Source of the DNA: Dactylosporangium vinaceum
Lineage (GTDB): Bacteria > Actinomycetota > Actinomycetes > Mycobacteriales > Micromonosporaceae
NCBI RefSeq assembly: GCF_019904175.1
Contig: NZ_CP061913.1
Span: forward strand, 11,842,001 to 11,906,000
Length of the DNA stretch: 64,000 nt
Direction of reading: 5' to 3'
Of the stretch, positions 30,523 through 41,285 are shown piece after piece. A program made the translations under genes and the position numbers. A model generated the notes under the pieces. It was not told the origin of the DNA. It did not search any database and worked only from the letters and a program-made list of their open reading frames with translations. The number at the start of each line of letters is the position of its first letter. The stretch's first letter is position 1.

Positions 30523-30617
30523 CGTCAGCTCCCGTGGCCAGCGGGTCCTGGTTACCGGGGGCAACTTAGCCCGCGACGAGGCACCAGGGGAAGAGGCGAT
30601 GGCCAGCTTACTCTTGG

Positions 30618-30631
30618 TAAACCCTGGTTTA
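30618..30631. promoter_or_regulatory. AT-rich dyad upstream of the 30091-30522 gene
   Basis: TAAACC-CT-GGTTTA is a perfect 14-bp dyad in an unusually AT-rich patch about 95 bp before the GTG start. It could be a regulator site. The rest of the 292-bp region to hspR holds two GC-rich hairpins and no gene. Confidence 0.4.
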
Positions 30632-30680
30632 AGGTGATTTATCCGTTCAAGCTGTACCAGCATAACGGCTGGGAACAAGC

Positions 30681-30803
30681 CGAGGGGCGCCTCTCGCGAG
30701 ACGCCCCTCGAGGTGACCACACCCCTTGCGCATGGCCGCTCCGGTCAGCCTCCGGAACAACCGCACCATTCCCTGATTCTGTGGTGCCCCCGGCGGACCG
30801 GGG
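30681..30803 (-). terminator. GC-rich hairpins downstream of hspR
   Basis: Two stem-loops follow the hspR stop on the minus strand: CCCCGG-CGGA-CCGGGG (30788-30803) and CGAGGGGCG with CGCCCCTCG (30681-30710, inner CTCGCGAG). Neither has a U-tract, as is usual in high-GC actinomycetes. They probably end the dnaK operon transcript. Confidence 0.5.
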
Positions 30804-30814
30804 CCAAACGTGTG

Positions 30815-31267
30815 TCAGGAGCTCTTTGTAGGGCGCCAGACCACCAGCGCGGTCTGGTGCTGGTTGGAAGGCACCAGGTCGCGCCGCGGGAACCCCGCCG
30901 ACTCGATGTGGGCCAGCCGGGCCCGCGTGTGCGCGAGCTCGTGCTCCAGTTCGGCCACCCGCTGGCGCAGGTCGCCGACCATTGCCTCCAGCTCGATGAT
31001 CCGCTTGATGCCGGCGAGGTTGACGCCCTCTTCCTGGCTGAGGCGCTGCACCTCGCGCAGGAGCGCGACGTCGCGCTCGCTGTAGCGGCGTCCGCCGCCG
31101 GAGGTCCGGCCGGGCTGCACCAGACCCATGCGGTCGTACTGCCGCAGGGTCTGCGGGTGCATCCCGGCCAGCCGCGCCGCGATGGAGATGATCAGCACCT
31201 TGGCGTCGGAGGCCGCCTCGAAGCTGATGAACACCTCGGCCCCGGTGCTCTCGTCATCGTTGTTCAT
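30815..31267 (-). CDS. hspR: Heat-shock repressor HspR (MerR family)
   Basis: 150 residues from the ATG of MNNDDESTG. A MerR-type helix-turn-helix lies at about residues 24-70 (ISIAARLAGMHPQTLRQYDR, then GGRRYSERDVALL), followed by a coiled coil (ELEAMVGDLRQRVAELEHEL). HspR with DnaK as co-repressor binds HAIR sites; two such sites are present, before dnaK and before clpB. It overlaps the dnaJ 3' end by 14 bp and is the last gene of dnaK-grpE-dnaJ-hspR, the standard actinobacterial order. Confidence 0.95.
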   Translation of the reverse strand: MNNDDESTGAEVFISFEAASDAKVLIISIAARLAGMHPQTLRQYDRMGLVQPGRTSGGGRRYSERDVALLREVQRLSQEEGVNLAGIKRIIELEAMVGDLRQRVAELEHELAHTRARLAHIESAGFPRRDLVPSNQHQTALVVWRPTKSS

Positions 31268-32480
31268 AACTGCTGCGCTCCCGTGCAATCGCGTCGAGCC
31301 GCTCCCGTGGGGGCGGCGGCGCCGCGGCCGCATAGTCGGACAGGGCCTTTCGAGCCTCCTCGGACAGCTCGGCCGGCACGTGAACGTCGATCGTCACCAG
31401 GAGGTCGCCGACGTTGCCGTCGCGCCGCGCGACGCCCTTGCCGCGCACCCGCAGCGTCCGGCCGCTCGGCGTGCCCGGGGGCACCCGCAGCGTCACGGTC
31501 GCGTCGAGTGTCGGCACGCGCAGGTCGGCCCCGAGGGCGGCCTCCGCAAACGTCACCGGCACCGTGAGCGTCAGGTCGTCACCGTTGCGGCCGAAGACCG
31601 GGTCGGGGCGGACCTTGATGAGCACGAACAGGTCGCCGGGCGACCCGCCCCGGCTCCCCGGCTCGCCGCGGCCGGCCAGCCGGATGCGCTGACCGTCGGC
31701 CACGCCCGCCGGGATGCGCACGTTGATCGTGCGGGTCTTGGTGACCCCGCCGGTCCCGTGGCACTCGGGGCACTTCTCGTCGACGATGGTGCCCACGCCC
31801 TGGCACTCGCGGCAGGGCTCGGTGAAGCTGAACGAGCCCTGGTTGCTGCTCACGACGCCGAGGCCGCGGCACTTCGGGCAGGTCCGCGGGGACGTGCCGG
31901 GAGCCGCGCCGTTGCCGTGGCAGGTCTCGCAGGTGCCGGGCGTGCGCAGGGTGATCGGCAGCGTCGCCCCCTGCACCGCGTCGACGAAGTTGAGGACGAC
32001 CTCGGTCTCGACGTCCCGGCCGCGGCTGCGCCGCCCGGTCGCCGGAGCCGCTCCGCCGCCCGAAAAGATCGAGCTGAACAGGTCCGAGAATCCGGCGCCG
32101 CCGAAGCGCCGGTCCCCGCCGGGTCCCGCCGGGCCGCCGCTGGCGGCGGTCCCGGCGTTGCCGAACAGGTCGGTGAAGTCGAACCCGGGTCCGCCGGCTC
32201 CGGCCGGGCCACCGGCCCGGGCGTTGCGGCGGAACTGGCCCGCGCCGAACAGCGACCGCATCTCGTCGTACTCTTTGCGCCGCGCCGGGTCGGAGAGCAC
32301 GTCATACGCCTCCGACACCGCCTTGAACCGCTCCTCGGAGGCCGCGTTGTTCGGGTTGCGGTCCGGGTGCAGCTCACGCGCGAGCTTGCGGTACGCCTTC
32401 TTGATCTCGTCGGTGCTAGCGGATTTGGTGACGCCCAGAACCGCGTAGAAATCCTTTTCCAACCAGTCCTTTGAACTCAT
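31254..32480 (-). CDS. dnaJ: Chaperone DnaJ (Hsp40)
   Basis: 408 residues. The J domain is at about residues 10-75 with the HPD triad (ELHPDRNP). A Gly/Phe-rich region follows, then four zinc-finger motifs CETCHGNG, CPKCRGLG, CRECQGVG and CPECHGTG, then the C-terminal substrate-binding domains. It stimulates DnaK ATPase and delivers substrates. It starts 25 bp after grpE in the HspR-controlled operon. Confidence 0.97.
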   Translation of the reverse strand: MSSKDWLEKDFYAVLGVTKSASTDEIKKAYRKLARELHPDRNPNNAASEERFKAVSEAYDVLSDPARRKEYDEMRSLFGAGQFRRNARAGGPAGAGGPGFDFTDLFGNAGTAASGGPAGPGGDRRFGGAGFSDLFSSIFSGGGAAPATGRRSRGRDVETEVVLNFVDAVQGATLPITLRTPGTCETCHGNGAAPGTSPRTCPKCRGLGVVSSNQGSFSFTEPCRECQGVGTIVDEKCPECHGTGGVTKTRTINVRIPAGVADGQRIRLAGRGEPGSRGGSPGDLFVLIKVRPDPVFGRNGDDLTLTVPVTFAEAALGADLRVPTLDATVTLRVPPGTPSGRTLRVRGKGVARRDGNVGDLLVTIDVHVPAELSEEARKALSDYAAAAPPPPRERLDAIARERSSYEQR

Positions 32481-32505
32481 TGCGCCACCTCCTCCATGCG
32501 TACGT

Positions 32506-33191
32506 CTACTCCGGGTCGGCGACCGCGACCAACGCCGGTCGCAGCAGCCGCTCGCCGAGGAGGTAGCCGCGGCGCATCACGTCGATGCACGTCGGCTCGG
32601 TCACCTCGGCCGAGGTCAGATGGGCCACCGCCTCGTGGCGGGTGGGGTCGAACGGGTCGCCCTTGGCCCCGAACACGGTCAGCCCGAACTTGGTGAGTGC
32701 GGCGACGAGCTGCTCCGCCACCGACCCGAACGGCCCGACCAGGTCACCGTGGTCACGGGCCCGGTCGAGGTCGTCGAGGACGGGCAGCAGCGCGCCGAGC
32801 ACGTTGGCGCTCGCCTGCTCGACCACCAGCGCCCGGTCGCGGTCGACCCGCTTGCGGTAGTTGGCGTATTCCGCGGTGACCCGCTGCAGGTCGCGCGTGC
32901 GCTCGTCCAGCTCGGTGCGCAGGGCGGCCAGCTCCGCGCCCAGCCCGTGCTGGTGCGCGTCGTCGGTCGTGCCCTGCGCGGCGGCCTGGTTGGGCTCGTC
33001 GTCAGGTTCAGCGCGGTGCTGGGGCGCGTGCACCGTGAACTCCTCGTCCACGATCTCACCCTCCACCGGCTTCTCCTCTTCCTTCTCTTCCTCTTCTTCC
33101 GGCTCTTCGGCGGCCTCGGACAGCACGGTCTCGTCGACCGCGCCGTCCTCGGTCACGGACGCCTCCGGCGTGGCCGGCTCTTTGGCATCCG

Positions 33192-33195
<4 letters not shown>
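32506..33195 (-). CDS. grpE: Nucleotide exchange factor GrpE
   Basis: 229 residues. A long acidic, probably disordered N-terminus (AAEEPEEEEEKEEEKP) is followed by the GrpE coiled coil (LRTELDERTRDLQRVTAEYA) and beta-wing (EAVAHLTSAEVTEPT, then GYLLGERLLRPALVAV). It releases ADP from DnaK. Its ATG overlaps the dnaK stop by 4 bp, so translation is coupled. Confidence 0.96.
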
Positions 33196-35069
<1,874 letters not shown>

Positions 35070-35118
35070 AGCTGCTTGACCTCCATGAGACGGTCGGCGG
35101 GGAAGCCGGCCGCGCGAA

Positions 35119-35139
35119 GTTGAGTGACTGTCACTCAAT
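35119..35139 (-). promoter_or_regulatory. HAIR element (HspR operator) upstream of dnaK
   Basis: GTTGAGT, seven bases, ACTCAAT: two changes from the HAIR consensus and in the same orientation as the clpB site. It lies in the 192-bp region between dnaK and the divergent GTPase gene, so HspR could influence both. Confidence 0.85.
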
Positions 35140-35261
35140 AGTGCCACGAGACTGCTGATCGTCAAGTGGAACCTTGAGCCTATCTGACGCAACTCCGGAC
35201 GGAGCCGAGTGATTCCCGGGGTGCCGTTGCCCTCGGTCACATTGATGCTCACGTCCCTTGC

Positions 35262-37157
35262 ATGGCGCTGACGAGCCGCATCATGGACGATTTACCCGTG
35301 ACCACACAGGGCGAGTCGGTGTCCGCCCGGTCGACGGGGCCGACCCCTTCGTCGGATTCCCCCTCGTCCGGAAGTCCACCGCGCCCGCGCGAGCCCGGCC
35401 CGGCCGGCTCGCTGCCGGCCCGCCTGACCGAGCTGCGCGACACCGTCCGGGCCACCCGGTTCGCGCTGCCATTGCCGAGCGCCGAGCGGGCCGGGGCGGT
35501 CGCGGCGACAATGGTCGCCCAGCTCGACGACTATCTGCTCCCCCGGCTGGAGCGGCTCGACGCCCCGCTGCTCGTGGTCGTCGGCGGCTCCACCGGCGCC
35601 GGCAAGTCCACGCTCGTCAACAGCCTGGTCCGGACCCCGATCAGCCCGGCCGGGGTGCTGCGCCCGACCACCCGGGCGCCGGTGCTCGTCTGCCACCCGG
35701 CCGACATGTCCTGGTTCTCCCGCTCCAACCTGCTGCCAACGCTCACCCGCACCAGCGGCCCCGGCGCGGATGCCACCGCCCACTCCGGCTCGGCCGGGCT
35801 CCGCAAGGACCGACCGGGAACCGGCGCCCTCCAGGTCGTGTCGGCCCAGGCGCTGGTCCCGGGCCTGGCCCTGCTCGACGCGCCCGACATCGACTCGATC
35901 GTCGACGCCAACCGCCAACTGGCCGGGCAGCTGCTCGCCGCGGCCGACCTGTGGCTCTTCGTCACCACCGCGGCCCGCTACGCCGACGCCGTGCCCTGGA
36001 CGCTGCTGCACACCGCGCGCAACCGGGGCACCGCCGTCGCGCTGGTGCTCGACCGGGTCCCCGGGGGCGGGGCCGTGAACGAGATCGGCCCGCACCTCAA
36101 GCAGATGCTCGAGGAGCACCGGCTCGGCGAGGTGCCGCTGTTCGTGCTCCCGGAGACCCGCCTCGACAGCCAGGGCCTGCTCGCCGAGGCCCAGATCGGT
36201 CCGCTGCGCGACTGGCTGGGCCGGCTCGCCCGCGACTCCGAGGCCCGAGCGGCAGTGGTGCGCCAGACCGTCGGCGGGGCGATCGACGCGCTGACCGTCG
36301 ACGTGGTGATCCTCGCGGCTGCGGCCGAGGACCAGGTCGCGGCGGCCGGGACGCTCGGCGAGGCGGTCCACCAGGCCTACCGGGCGGCCACCGAGTCGGT
36401 CGAGAAGGGCATCCACGACGGCGCGCTGCTGCGCGGCGAGGTGCTCGCCCGCTGGCAGGAGCTCGTCGGCACCGGCGACATCATGCGGGCGCTGCAGGCC
36501 CGGGTCGGCAAGGTGCGCGACCGGGTCGTCGCCGCGATCACCGGGCGGCCGGCGCCCGGGGAGCGGTTTCAGGAGGCGCTCGGCTCGGGCCTGGCCGTGC
36601 TGCTCAAGGCGGCCGCGACCGACGCCGCCGAGCGGGCCGGCACCGCGTGGCGGGCCCACCCGGCCGGGGCCGCGCTGCTCGACGCCGCGCCGGAGCTCGT
36701 GCACCCCTCGGACGACCTCGACGAGCGCGTCGGGCGGCTCACCCGGGACTGGCAGCGGGCGGTGCTCGAGCTGGTCCGCACCGAGGCCGGTGACAAGCGG
36801 GTGATGGCCAGGGCCAGCGCCTACGCCGTCAACGCGACGGGCCTGCTGGTGATGGTGAGCGTGTTCGCGGCCACCGCGTTCATTCCGACGGGCGCGGAGA
36901 TCGCCGTCGCGGGGGGTACCACCATCGCTGCCCAAAAGGTCCTTGAAGCGATCTTCGGCGACCAGGCGGTGCGCGCCCTGGCCGAGCGGGCCCGGCAGGA
37001 CCTCGGCGAGCGGGTCGCCGAGCTCTTCGCCACGGAGTCCGACCGGTTCCGGGCGGCGCTCACCGGCGCCGGGGTCGACGCGGAGCTCTCGCCGCGGCTG
37101 CGCGCGCTCAGTGCCGAAATTCACCAGGCCCGGCCGGAGGTGGACCGCACACCATGA
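35262..37157 (+). CDS. Dynamin-like/GTPase-domain membrane protein, first of a tandem pair
   Basis: 631 residues from ATG 35262; ATG 35283 is the alternative. A P-loop, VVGGSTGAGKSTLVNSLV, is near residue 108, followed by a G2-like threonine (RPTTRAP) and a G3-like LLDAPDIDSI. No clear NKxD motif is present. A long helical region follows, and one or two hydrophobic segments near residue 525 (NATGLLVMVSVFAATAFIP). The layout resembles bacterial dynamin-like proteins and the DynA/DynB pairs of sporulating actinomycetes; that match is inference. The second GTPase lies 88 bp downstream. It is divergent from dnaK. Confidence 0.7.
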   Translation: MALTSRIMDDLPVTTQGESVSARSTGPTPSSDSPSSGSPPRPREPGPAGSLPARLTELRDTVRATRFALPLPSAERAGAVAATMVAQLDDYLLPRLERLDAPLLVVVGGSTGAGKSTLVNSLVRTPISPAGVLRPTTRAPVLVCHPADMSWFSRSNLLPTLTRTSGPGADATAHSGSAGLRKDRPGTGALQVVSAQALVPGLALLDAPDIDSIVDANRQLAGQLLAAADLWLFVTTAARYADAVPWTLLHTARNRGTAVALVLDRVPGGGAVNEIGPHLKQMLEEHRLGEVPLFVLPETRLDSQGLLAEAQIGPLRDWLGRLARDSEARAAVVRQTVGGAIDALTVDVVILAAAAEDQVAAAGTLGEAVHQAYRAATESVEKGIHDGALLRGEVLARWQELVGTGDIMRALQARVGKVRDRVVAAITGRPAPGERFQEALGSGLAVLLKAAATDAAERAGTAWRAHPAGAALLDAAPELVHPSDDLDERVGRLTRDWQRAVLELVRTEAGDKRVMARASAYAVNATGLLVMVSVFAATAFIPTGAEIAVAGGTTIAAQKVLEAIFGDQAVRALAERARQDLGERVAELFATESDRFRAALTGAGVDAELSPRLRALSAEIHQARPEVDRTP

Positions 37158-37248
37158 GCGGTAGCGAGCGAAGCGACGTTGCCGCGACCAATGGGCACGG
37201 TTCGGCAGGCTCAGGGCAGCGCCGGAGCGGAGCAGAGGTGACAGCGTG
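37154..37248 (+). repeat. Dispersed repeat unit between the two GTPase genes
   Basis: It starts ATGAGCGGTAGCGAGCGAAG, contains GCTCAGGGCAGCGCCGGAGC and ends GAGGTGACAGCGTGAGC, where GTG at 37246 is the start codon of the next gene. The order of these blocks matches the 89-bp unit at 29814-30035, with similar length (92 bp between RTGAGC boxes). It also overlaps the first GTPase's stop region by 4 bp. Confidence 0.75.
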
Positions 37249-38904
37249 AGCCTTGTCGAGCGCGTGAAGCAGATGGTCCCGAAGCCGCCGGTGAACGCGG
37301 ACCGGCTGGTGGCGCGGGTCGAGGCACTGCACCGGTTCGTCGCCGCCGCCGAGGGGCGGGTGCCGGAGGACCGGCTCGTCACCGCCCGCACGGTGATCGA
37401 CCGGTCCGGCGAGCGACTGCGGCTGTCCCGCGCCCACACCGTCATCGCGCTGGCCGGCGCCACCGGCAGCGGCAAGTCCAGCCTGTTCAACGCGGTCTCC
37501 GGCTTCCAGCTGTCCCGGGTCGGGGTCCGCCGCCCGACGACAGGCGTCGCGCACGCCTGCGTGTGGGGGCAGGAGGGCGCCGGCCCGCTGCTCGACTGGC
37601 TCGGCGTGCCACCGAACCGGCGATTCACCCGCGAGAGCGCGCTGGACGGCGACGACCAGGCCGCACTGCGCGGGCTGGTGCTGCTCGACCTGCCCGACTT
37701 CGACTCGATCGAGGACCGGCACCGGCTCGAGGTCGACCGCCTGCTGCGCCTGGTCGACCTGGTGGTCTGGGTGCTCGACCCGCAGAAGTACGCCGACCGC
37801 GTCGTCCACCAGCAGTACCTCACCCAGTTCCAGCGCCACCGCGACGTCACGGTGGTCGTGCTCAACCAGGCCGACCGGCTCAACCGCACCGATGCGGAGC
37901 GGCTGCTCGAGGACCTGCGCCGGCTGCTCGACGACGACGGCCTGGGCGGCGTGCCCGCGTTCGCCACCTCGGCCAAGGGCCAGCCGGGCCTGACCACGCT
38001 GCGGGCCGCGCTGGAGCGCACGGTCGCGGGCCGCCAGGCCGCGCTCCTGCGCCTCAACGGCGACGTCACCGACGCTGTCGCGGCCCTGCAGCCCCTCGTG
38101 ACCTCGTCCGGTTCGGCGCGGGCGGGCGTGCCCTCGCCGACCGTGGACCGCCTGGCCGCCGCGCTCGCCGACGCCGCCGGGGCGCCCATCGTGGCCGCCG
38201 CGACCGAGCGCACCTACCGCCACCGGGCCACGGCTTCCCTCGGCTGGCCGCTGCTGCGCTGGGCCCGGCGCCTGCGCCCGGACCCGCTGAAGCGGCTGCA
38301 CCTGGAGGCCGGCCCGACCGACCGCCCGGAGGCCACCTCGCTGCCCGAGTCGAGCGCAGCCCAGAAGGCCGCCGTGACGCTTGCCGCCCGCGAGGTCGCC
38401 GCGAAGGCGTCCGAGGGCCTGCCCGAGCCGTGGCCGGCCGCGATCACCGACGCGTCGCGCTCCCGGGTCGACGACGTGCCCGACGCGCTCGACGTGGCCG
38501 TCGCCTCCGCCGACCTCGGGCTGAACCGCAAGCCGGCCTGGTGGGGGCTGGTCGGCGCGCTGCAGTGGCTCGGCGCCGCGACAGCCCTGGTGGGGCTGGC
38601 CTGGCTGGCCGCCCGGGCCGCATTTGCCCTGCTGGGCCTGCCGAGCATCGGGGGGCCGACGGTCGGTGCGGGCATCCCCCTGGCCACCGTGCTCCTCGGC
38701 GGCGGCCTGCTCTTCGGTCTCCTTCTGGCTGTGGTCGTACGTCCGTTCACCGCCCTGGCCGCGCGACGCGCCCGAGCCCGGGCCGAACGCCGCATGCGCA
38801 CCGCGATCGCCGGAGTCGCCCGGACCCACATCGTGGGCCCGGTCGAGGAGGTCCTGCGCTCGTACGATGACGCGCGTGACGCCCTCGCCTCCGCCGCTGC
38901 CTGA
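37246..38904 (+). CDS. Dynamin-like/GTPase-domain membrane protein, second of a tandem pair
   Basis: 552 residues starting at GTG. P-loop ALAGATGSGKSSLFNAV at about residues 69-85, G2 region RRPTTGVAH, G3-like LLDLPDFDSIED, and NQAD (an NKxD variant) near residue 206. The C-terminus has two transmembrane helices (LVGAHL-like stretch LVGALQWLGAATALVGLAWL and PLATVLLGGGLLFGLLLAVV). Family neighbours are YfjP/Era-like and dynamin-like GTPases. It is presumably a membrane-bound partner of the upstream GTPase. Its start lies inside a dispersed repeat. Confidence 0.72.
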   Translation: MSLVERVKQMVPKPPVNADRLVARVEALHRFVAAAEGRVPEDRLVTARTVIDRSGERLRLSRAHTVIALAGATGSGKSSLFNAVSGFQLSRVGVRRPTTGVAHACVWGQEGAGPLLDWLGVPPNRRFTRESALDGDDQAALRGLVLLDLPDFDSIEDRHRLEVDRLLRLVDLVVWVLDPQKYADRVVHQQYLTQFQRHRDVTVVVLNQADRLNRTDAERLLEDLRRLLDDDGLGGVPAFATSAKGQPGLTTLRAALERTVAGRQAALLRLNGDVTDAVAALQPLVTSSGSARAGVPSPTVDRLAAALADAAGAPIVAAATERTYRHRATASLGWPLLRWARRLRPDPLKRLHLEAGPTDRPEATSLPESSAAQKAAVTLAAREVAAKASEGLPEPWPAAITDASRSRVDDVPDALDVAVASADLGLNRKPAWWGLVGALQWLGAATALVGLAWLAARAAFALLGLPSIGGPTVGAGIPLATVLLGGGLLFGLLLAVVVRPFTALAARRARARAERRMRTAIAGVARTHIVGPVEEVLRSYDDARDALASAAA

Positions 38905-39379
38905 GATGGATGGACGGGTCGACGCGGGCCCCTGGCCCAACCGGCGCCGCGAGGCGTTTCCGATCCGGCTCGGGTACATCCGCCGGCTGGGGTTCACGGT
39001 CCTCGGCCTGCTGAACCTGGTCTGGGGGGCCTGGGGAGTCGCCGCGCCCCGGCACTTCTTCAGCACCTTCCCGGGCTTCGGGCTGCACTGGACGTCGTCG
39101 TACCCGCCGTTCAACCAGCACCTCACCGTCGACCTGGGCGCCACGATGCTGACCCTGGCCACCCTGTTCATCGGCGCCGCGATCGTCGACAAGCCGGCGG
39201 TGAGCGGGCTGGTCGGGGCGGCCACGGCCGTCTTCGGCACCCTGCACTTCGGTTACCACGCCCTGCACGCGGGGCAGATGGGCACCGCCGACCGAGTCAT
39301 GAGCCTGGTGACCCTCATTGGTGGAGCGCTCCTGCCGCCGGCGCTCGCGGCCACCCACCGTCTGGAAGAGTCCCGGTAA
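38867..39379 (+). CDS. Small multipass membrane protein of unknown function
   Basis: 170 residues from ATG 38867, overlapping the GTPase by 38 bp; ATG 38906 (MDGRVDAGP) just after the GTPase stop is an equally plausible start. Four hydrophobic segments are seen: LGFTVLGLLNLVWGAWGVAA, LGATMLTLATLFIGAAIV, VGAATAVFGTLHFGYHAL and VMSLVTLIGGALLPPALAA. No family recognised. Its TAA shares bases with the next ATG (TAATG), so it is co-translated with the fructosamine-kinase-like gene. Confidence 0.65.
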   Translation: MTRVTPSPPPLPEMDGRVDAGPWPNRRREAFPIRLGYIRRLGFTVLGLLNLVWGAWGVAAPRHFFSTFPGFGLHWTSSYPPFNQHLTVDLGATMLTLATLFIGAAIVDKPAVSGLVGAATAVFGTLHFGYHALHAGQMGTADRVMSLVTLIGGALLPPALAATHRLEESR

Positions 39380-40239
39380 TGGACCTGCAGTACCTGCGGG
39401 AGCACCCGGCCCAGCTGCCGGTCTTCATCAAGCATCAGCGCATCCGCGAGACGCCGGTGCCGGGCGGCTCCATCTGCACGGCCCAGCGGCTCACCCTCGA
39501 CGACGGCGGTTCGCTGTTCGCCAAGTCGCTGGCCGACCCGCCACCGGGCTTCTTCGCCGCCGAGGCCGCGGGTCTGCGCTGGCTGCGCGCGGCCGGGGCG
39601 GCGCCCGTCCCCGAGATCATCGCCGAGCTGCCCGACCTGCTGGCCCTTGAGTGGATCGAGCACGGCGAGCCGACCCCGGAGAGCGCCGAGGAGTTCGGGC
39701 GCGGGCTGGCCGGCCTGCACCGGGCGGGCGCCGACGCGTTCGGAGCGCCCTGGCCCGGATATATCGGGACGTTTCCCCTCCCCAACGAGCCTTCGACCCT
39801 GCCGTGGGGCCCCTGGTTCGCGCAGTATCGCCTGCAGCCCTTCCTCGCGGCGTCGACCGAAGCGCTGAGCAGCCACGACATCGCCGGCGTGGAGCGGGTG
39901 ATGTCGGAGATCTCCGGATACGGCGGAGACGAGCCACCGTCGCGCATCCACGGCGACCTGTGGCCGGGGAACGTGCTGTGGGACCACCGCGGGACCGGCT
40001 GGCTCGTCGACCCGGCCGCGCACGGCGGGCACCGGGAGACCGACCTGGCCCTGCTCGGACTCTGGGGCGGCGTCGCGCACCACGACCGGCTCCTCGCGGC
40101 CTACCGGGAGGTGTGGCCGCTCGCGGACGGCTGGCAGGAGCGAATCCCACTTCACCGGCTCTATCTGATGCTCGTGCACACCGCGCTGTTCGGTGCGGCC
40201 TACGGGGACTCGGTTCGGGCACTGCTTCGCGCGCTCTGA
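39379..40239 (+). CDS. Fructosamine kinase family protein
   Basis: 286 residues with the aminoglycoside-phosphotransferase-like fold of FN3K: GGSLFAKSLADPPPGFFAAE at the nucleotide lysine/alphaC, EWIEHGEPTPESAEEFGRGL, the catalytic loop RIHGDLWPGNVLWD near residue 193 and VDPAAHGGHRETDLAL, diagnostic of fructosamine/ketosamine kinases. It should phosphorylate glycated amines so that they can be repaired. It lies upstream of moaA with a 19-bp gap. Confidence 0.92.
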   Translation: MDLQYLREHPAQLPVFIKHQRIRETPVPGGSICTAQRLTLDDGGSLFAKSLADPPPGFFAAEAAGLRWLRAAGAAPVPEIIAELPDLLALEWIEHGEPTPESAEEFGRGLAGLHRAGADAFGAPWPGYIGTFPLPNEPSTLPWGPWFAQYRLQPFLAASTEALSSHDIAGVERVMSEISGYGGDEPPSRIHGDLWPGNVLWDHRGTGWLVDPAAHGGHRETDLALLGLWGGVAHHDRLLAAYREVWPLADGWQERIPLHRLYLMLVHTALFGAAYGDSVRALLRAL

Positions 40240-40258
40240 ACCGGGTACCGTTCGGTGC

Positions 40259-41281
40259 ATGACCCGTTCGGATGCGAGCGAACCCCCCGGAGCCGGCCTG
40301 GCCGACCGGTTCGGCCGGGTCGCCACCGATCTGCGGGTGTCGCTGACCGACCGCTGCAACCTGCGCTGCACCTACTGCATGCCGGCCGAGGGCCTGGAGT
40401 GGCTGCCCAACCCGTCGCTGCTGACCGATGACGAGGTCGTGCGGCTGATCGCCGTGGCCGTCAACCGGCTCGGCGTCACCGACGTGCGGTTCACCGGCGG
40501 CGAGCCGCTGCTGCGCCGCGGGCTCACCGAGATCGTCCGGGCCGTCGCCGCGCTGCCGGGGCGCCCGCGCATGATGCTCACCACCAACGGCATCGGCCTG
40601 GCCCGCCGGGCGGCGGCGCTGGCCGAGGCCGGGCTCGACCGCGTCAACGTCTCGCTCGACACGCTCGACCCCGGCCGGTTCGCGGCGATCACCCGGCGCG
40701 ACCGGCACGCCGACGTGCTCGCCGGGCTGGCCGCCGCGGCCGCGGCGGGCCTGGTGCCGGTCAAGATGAACGCCGTGCTGCTCCGCGGGGTCAACGACGA
40801 CGAGGCCGTACCACTGCTGCGCTTTGCCCTTGAGCACGGCTATGAGCTGCGGTTCATCGAGCAGATGCCGCTCGATGCCGGGCACACCTGGCGCCGCGAG
40901 GAGATGGTCACCGGCGCCGAGATCCTGGCCGCGCTGCGCTCCGGGTTCGCGCTGACCCCCGACCCCGGCGTCCGCGGCGGCGCGCCGGCCGAGACCTGGG
41001 TCGTGGACGGCGGGCCGGCCAAGGTCGGGGTGATCGCCAGCGTGTCGAGCCCCTTCTGCGGCGCCTGCGACCGCACCCGCCTCACCGCCGACGGCTCCGT
41101 CCGGTCCTGCCTGTTCAGCCAGGAGGAGACCGACCTGCGCGGGGCGCTGCGGGCCGGGGCCGGCGACGAGGAACTGGCCGACCTGTGGCGCAAGGCGATG
41201 TGGGCCAAGCCGGCCGGCCACGGCATCGACGACCCGAAGTTCTTGCAGCCCGCCCGGCCGATGTCGGCCATCGGAGGATGA
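40259..41281 (+). CDS. moaA: GTP 3',8-cyclase MoaA
   Basis: 340 residues from ATG 40259. The N-terminal radical SAM motif is DRCNLRCTYCMP, the C-terminal cluster motif SSPFCGACDRTRLTADG followed by SCLF, and the protein ends in SAIGG, whose Gly-Gly tail is required in MoaA. It starts molybdenum cofactor synthesis by converting GTP to 3',8-cyclo-7,8-dihydro-GTP. moaD follows directly; moaC, moaB, moeA and moaE are 15 kb away on the other strand. Confidence 0.97.
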   Translation: MTRSDASEPPGAGLADRFGRVATDLRVSLTDRCNLRCTYCMPAEGLEWLPNPSLLTDDEVVRLIAVAVNRLGVTDVRFTGGEPLLRRGLTEIVRAVAALPGRPRMMLTTNGIGLARRAAALAEAGLDRVNVSLDTLDPGRFAAITRRDRHADVLAGLAAAAAAGLVPVKMNAVLLRGVNDDEAVPLLRFALEHGYELRFIEQMPLDAGHTWRREEMVTGAEILAALRSGFALTPDPGVRGGAPAETWVVDGGPAKVGVIASVSSPFCGACDRTRLTADGSVRSCLFSQEETDLRGALRAGAGDEELADLWRKAMWAKPAGHGIDDPKFLQPARPMSAIGG

Positions 41282-41285
41282 CCAG

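Noticed and set aside
30523..30720. Upstream extension of the 30091-30522 gene
   Set aside because: The extra 66 codons cross the AT-rich dyad and the intergenic hairpin region and lack a ribosome-binding site, whereas GTG 30522 has GGGAG at good spacing.
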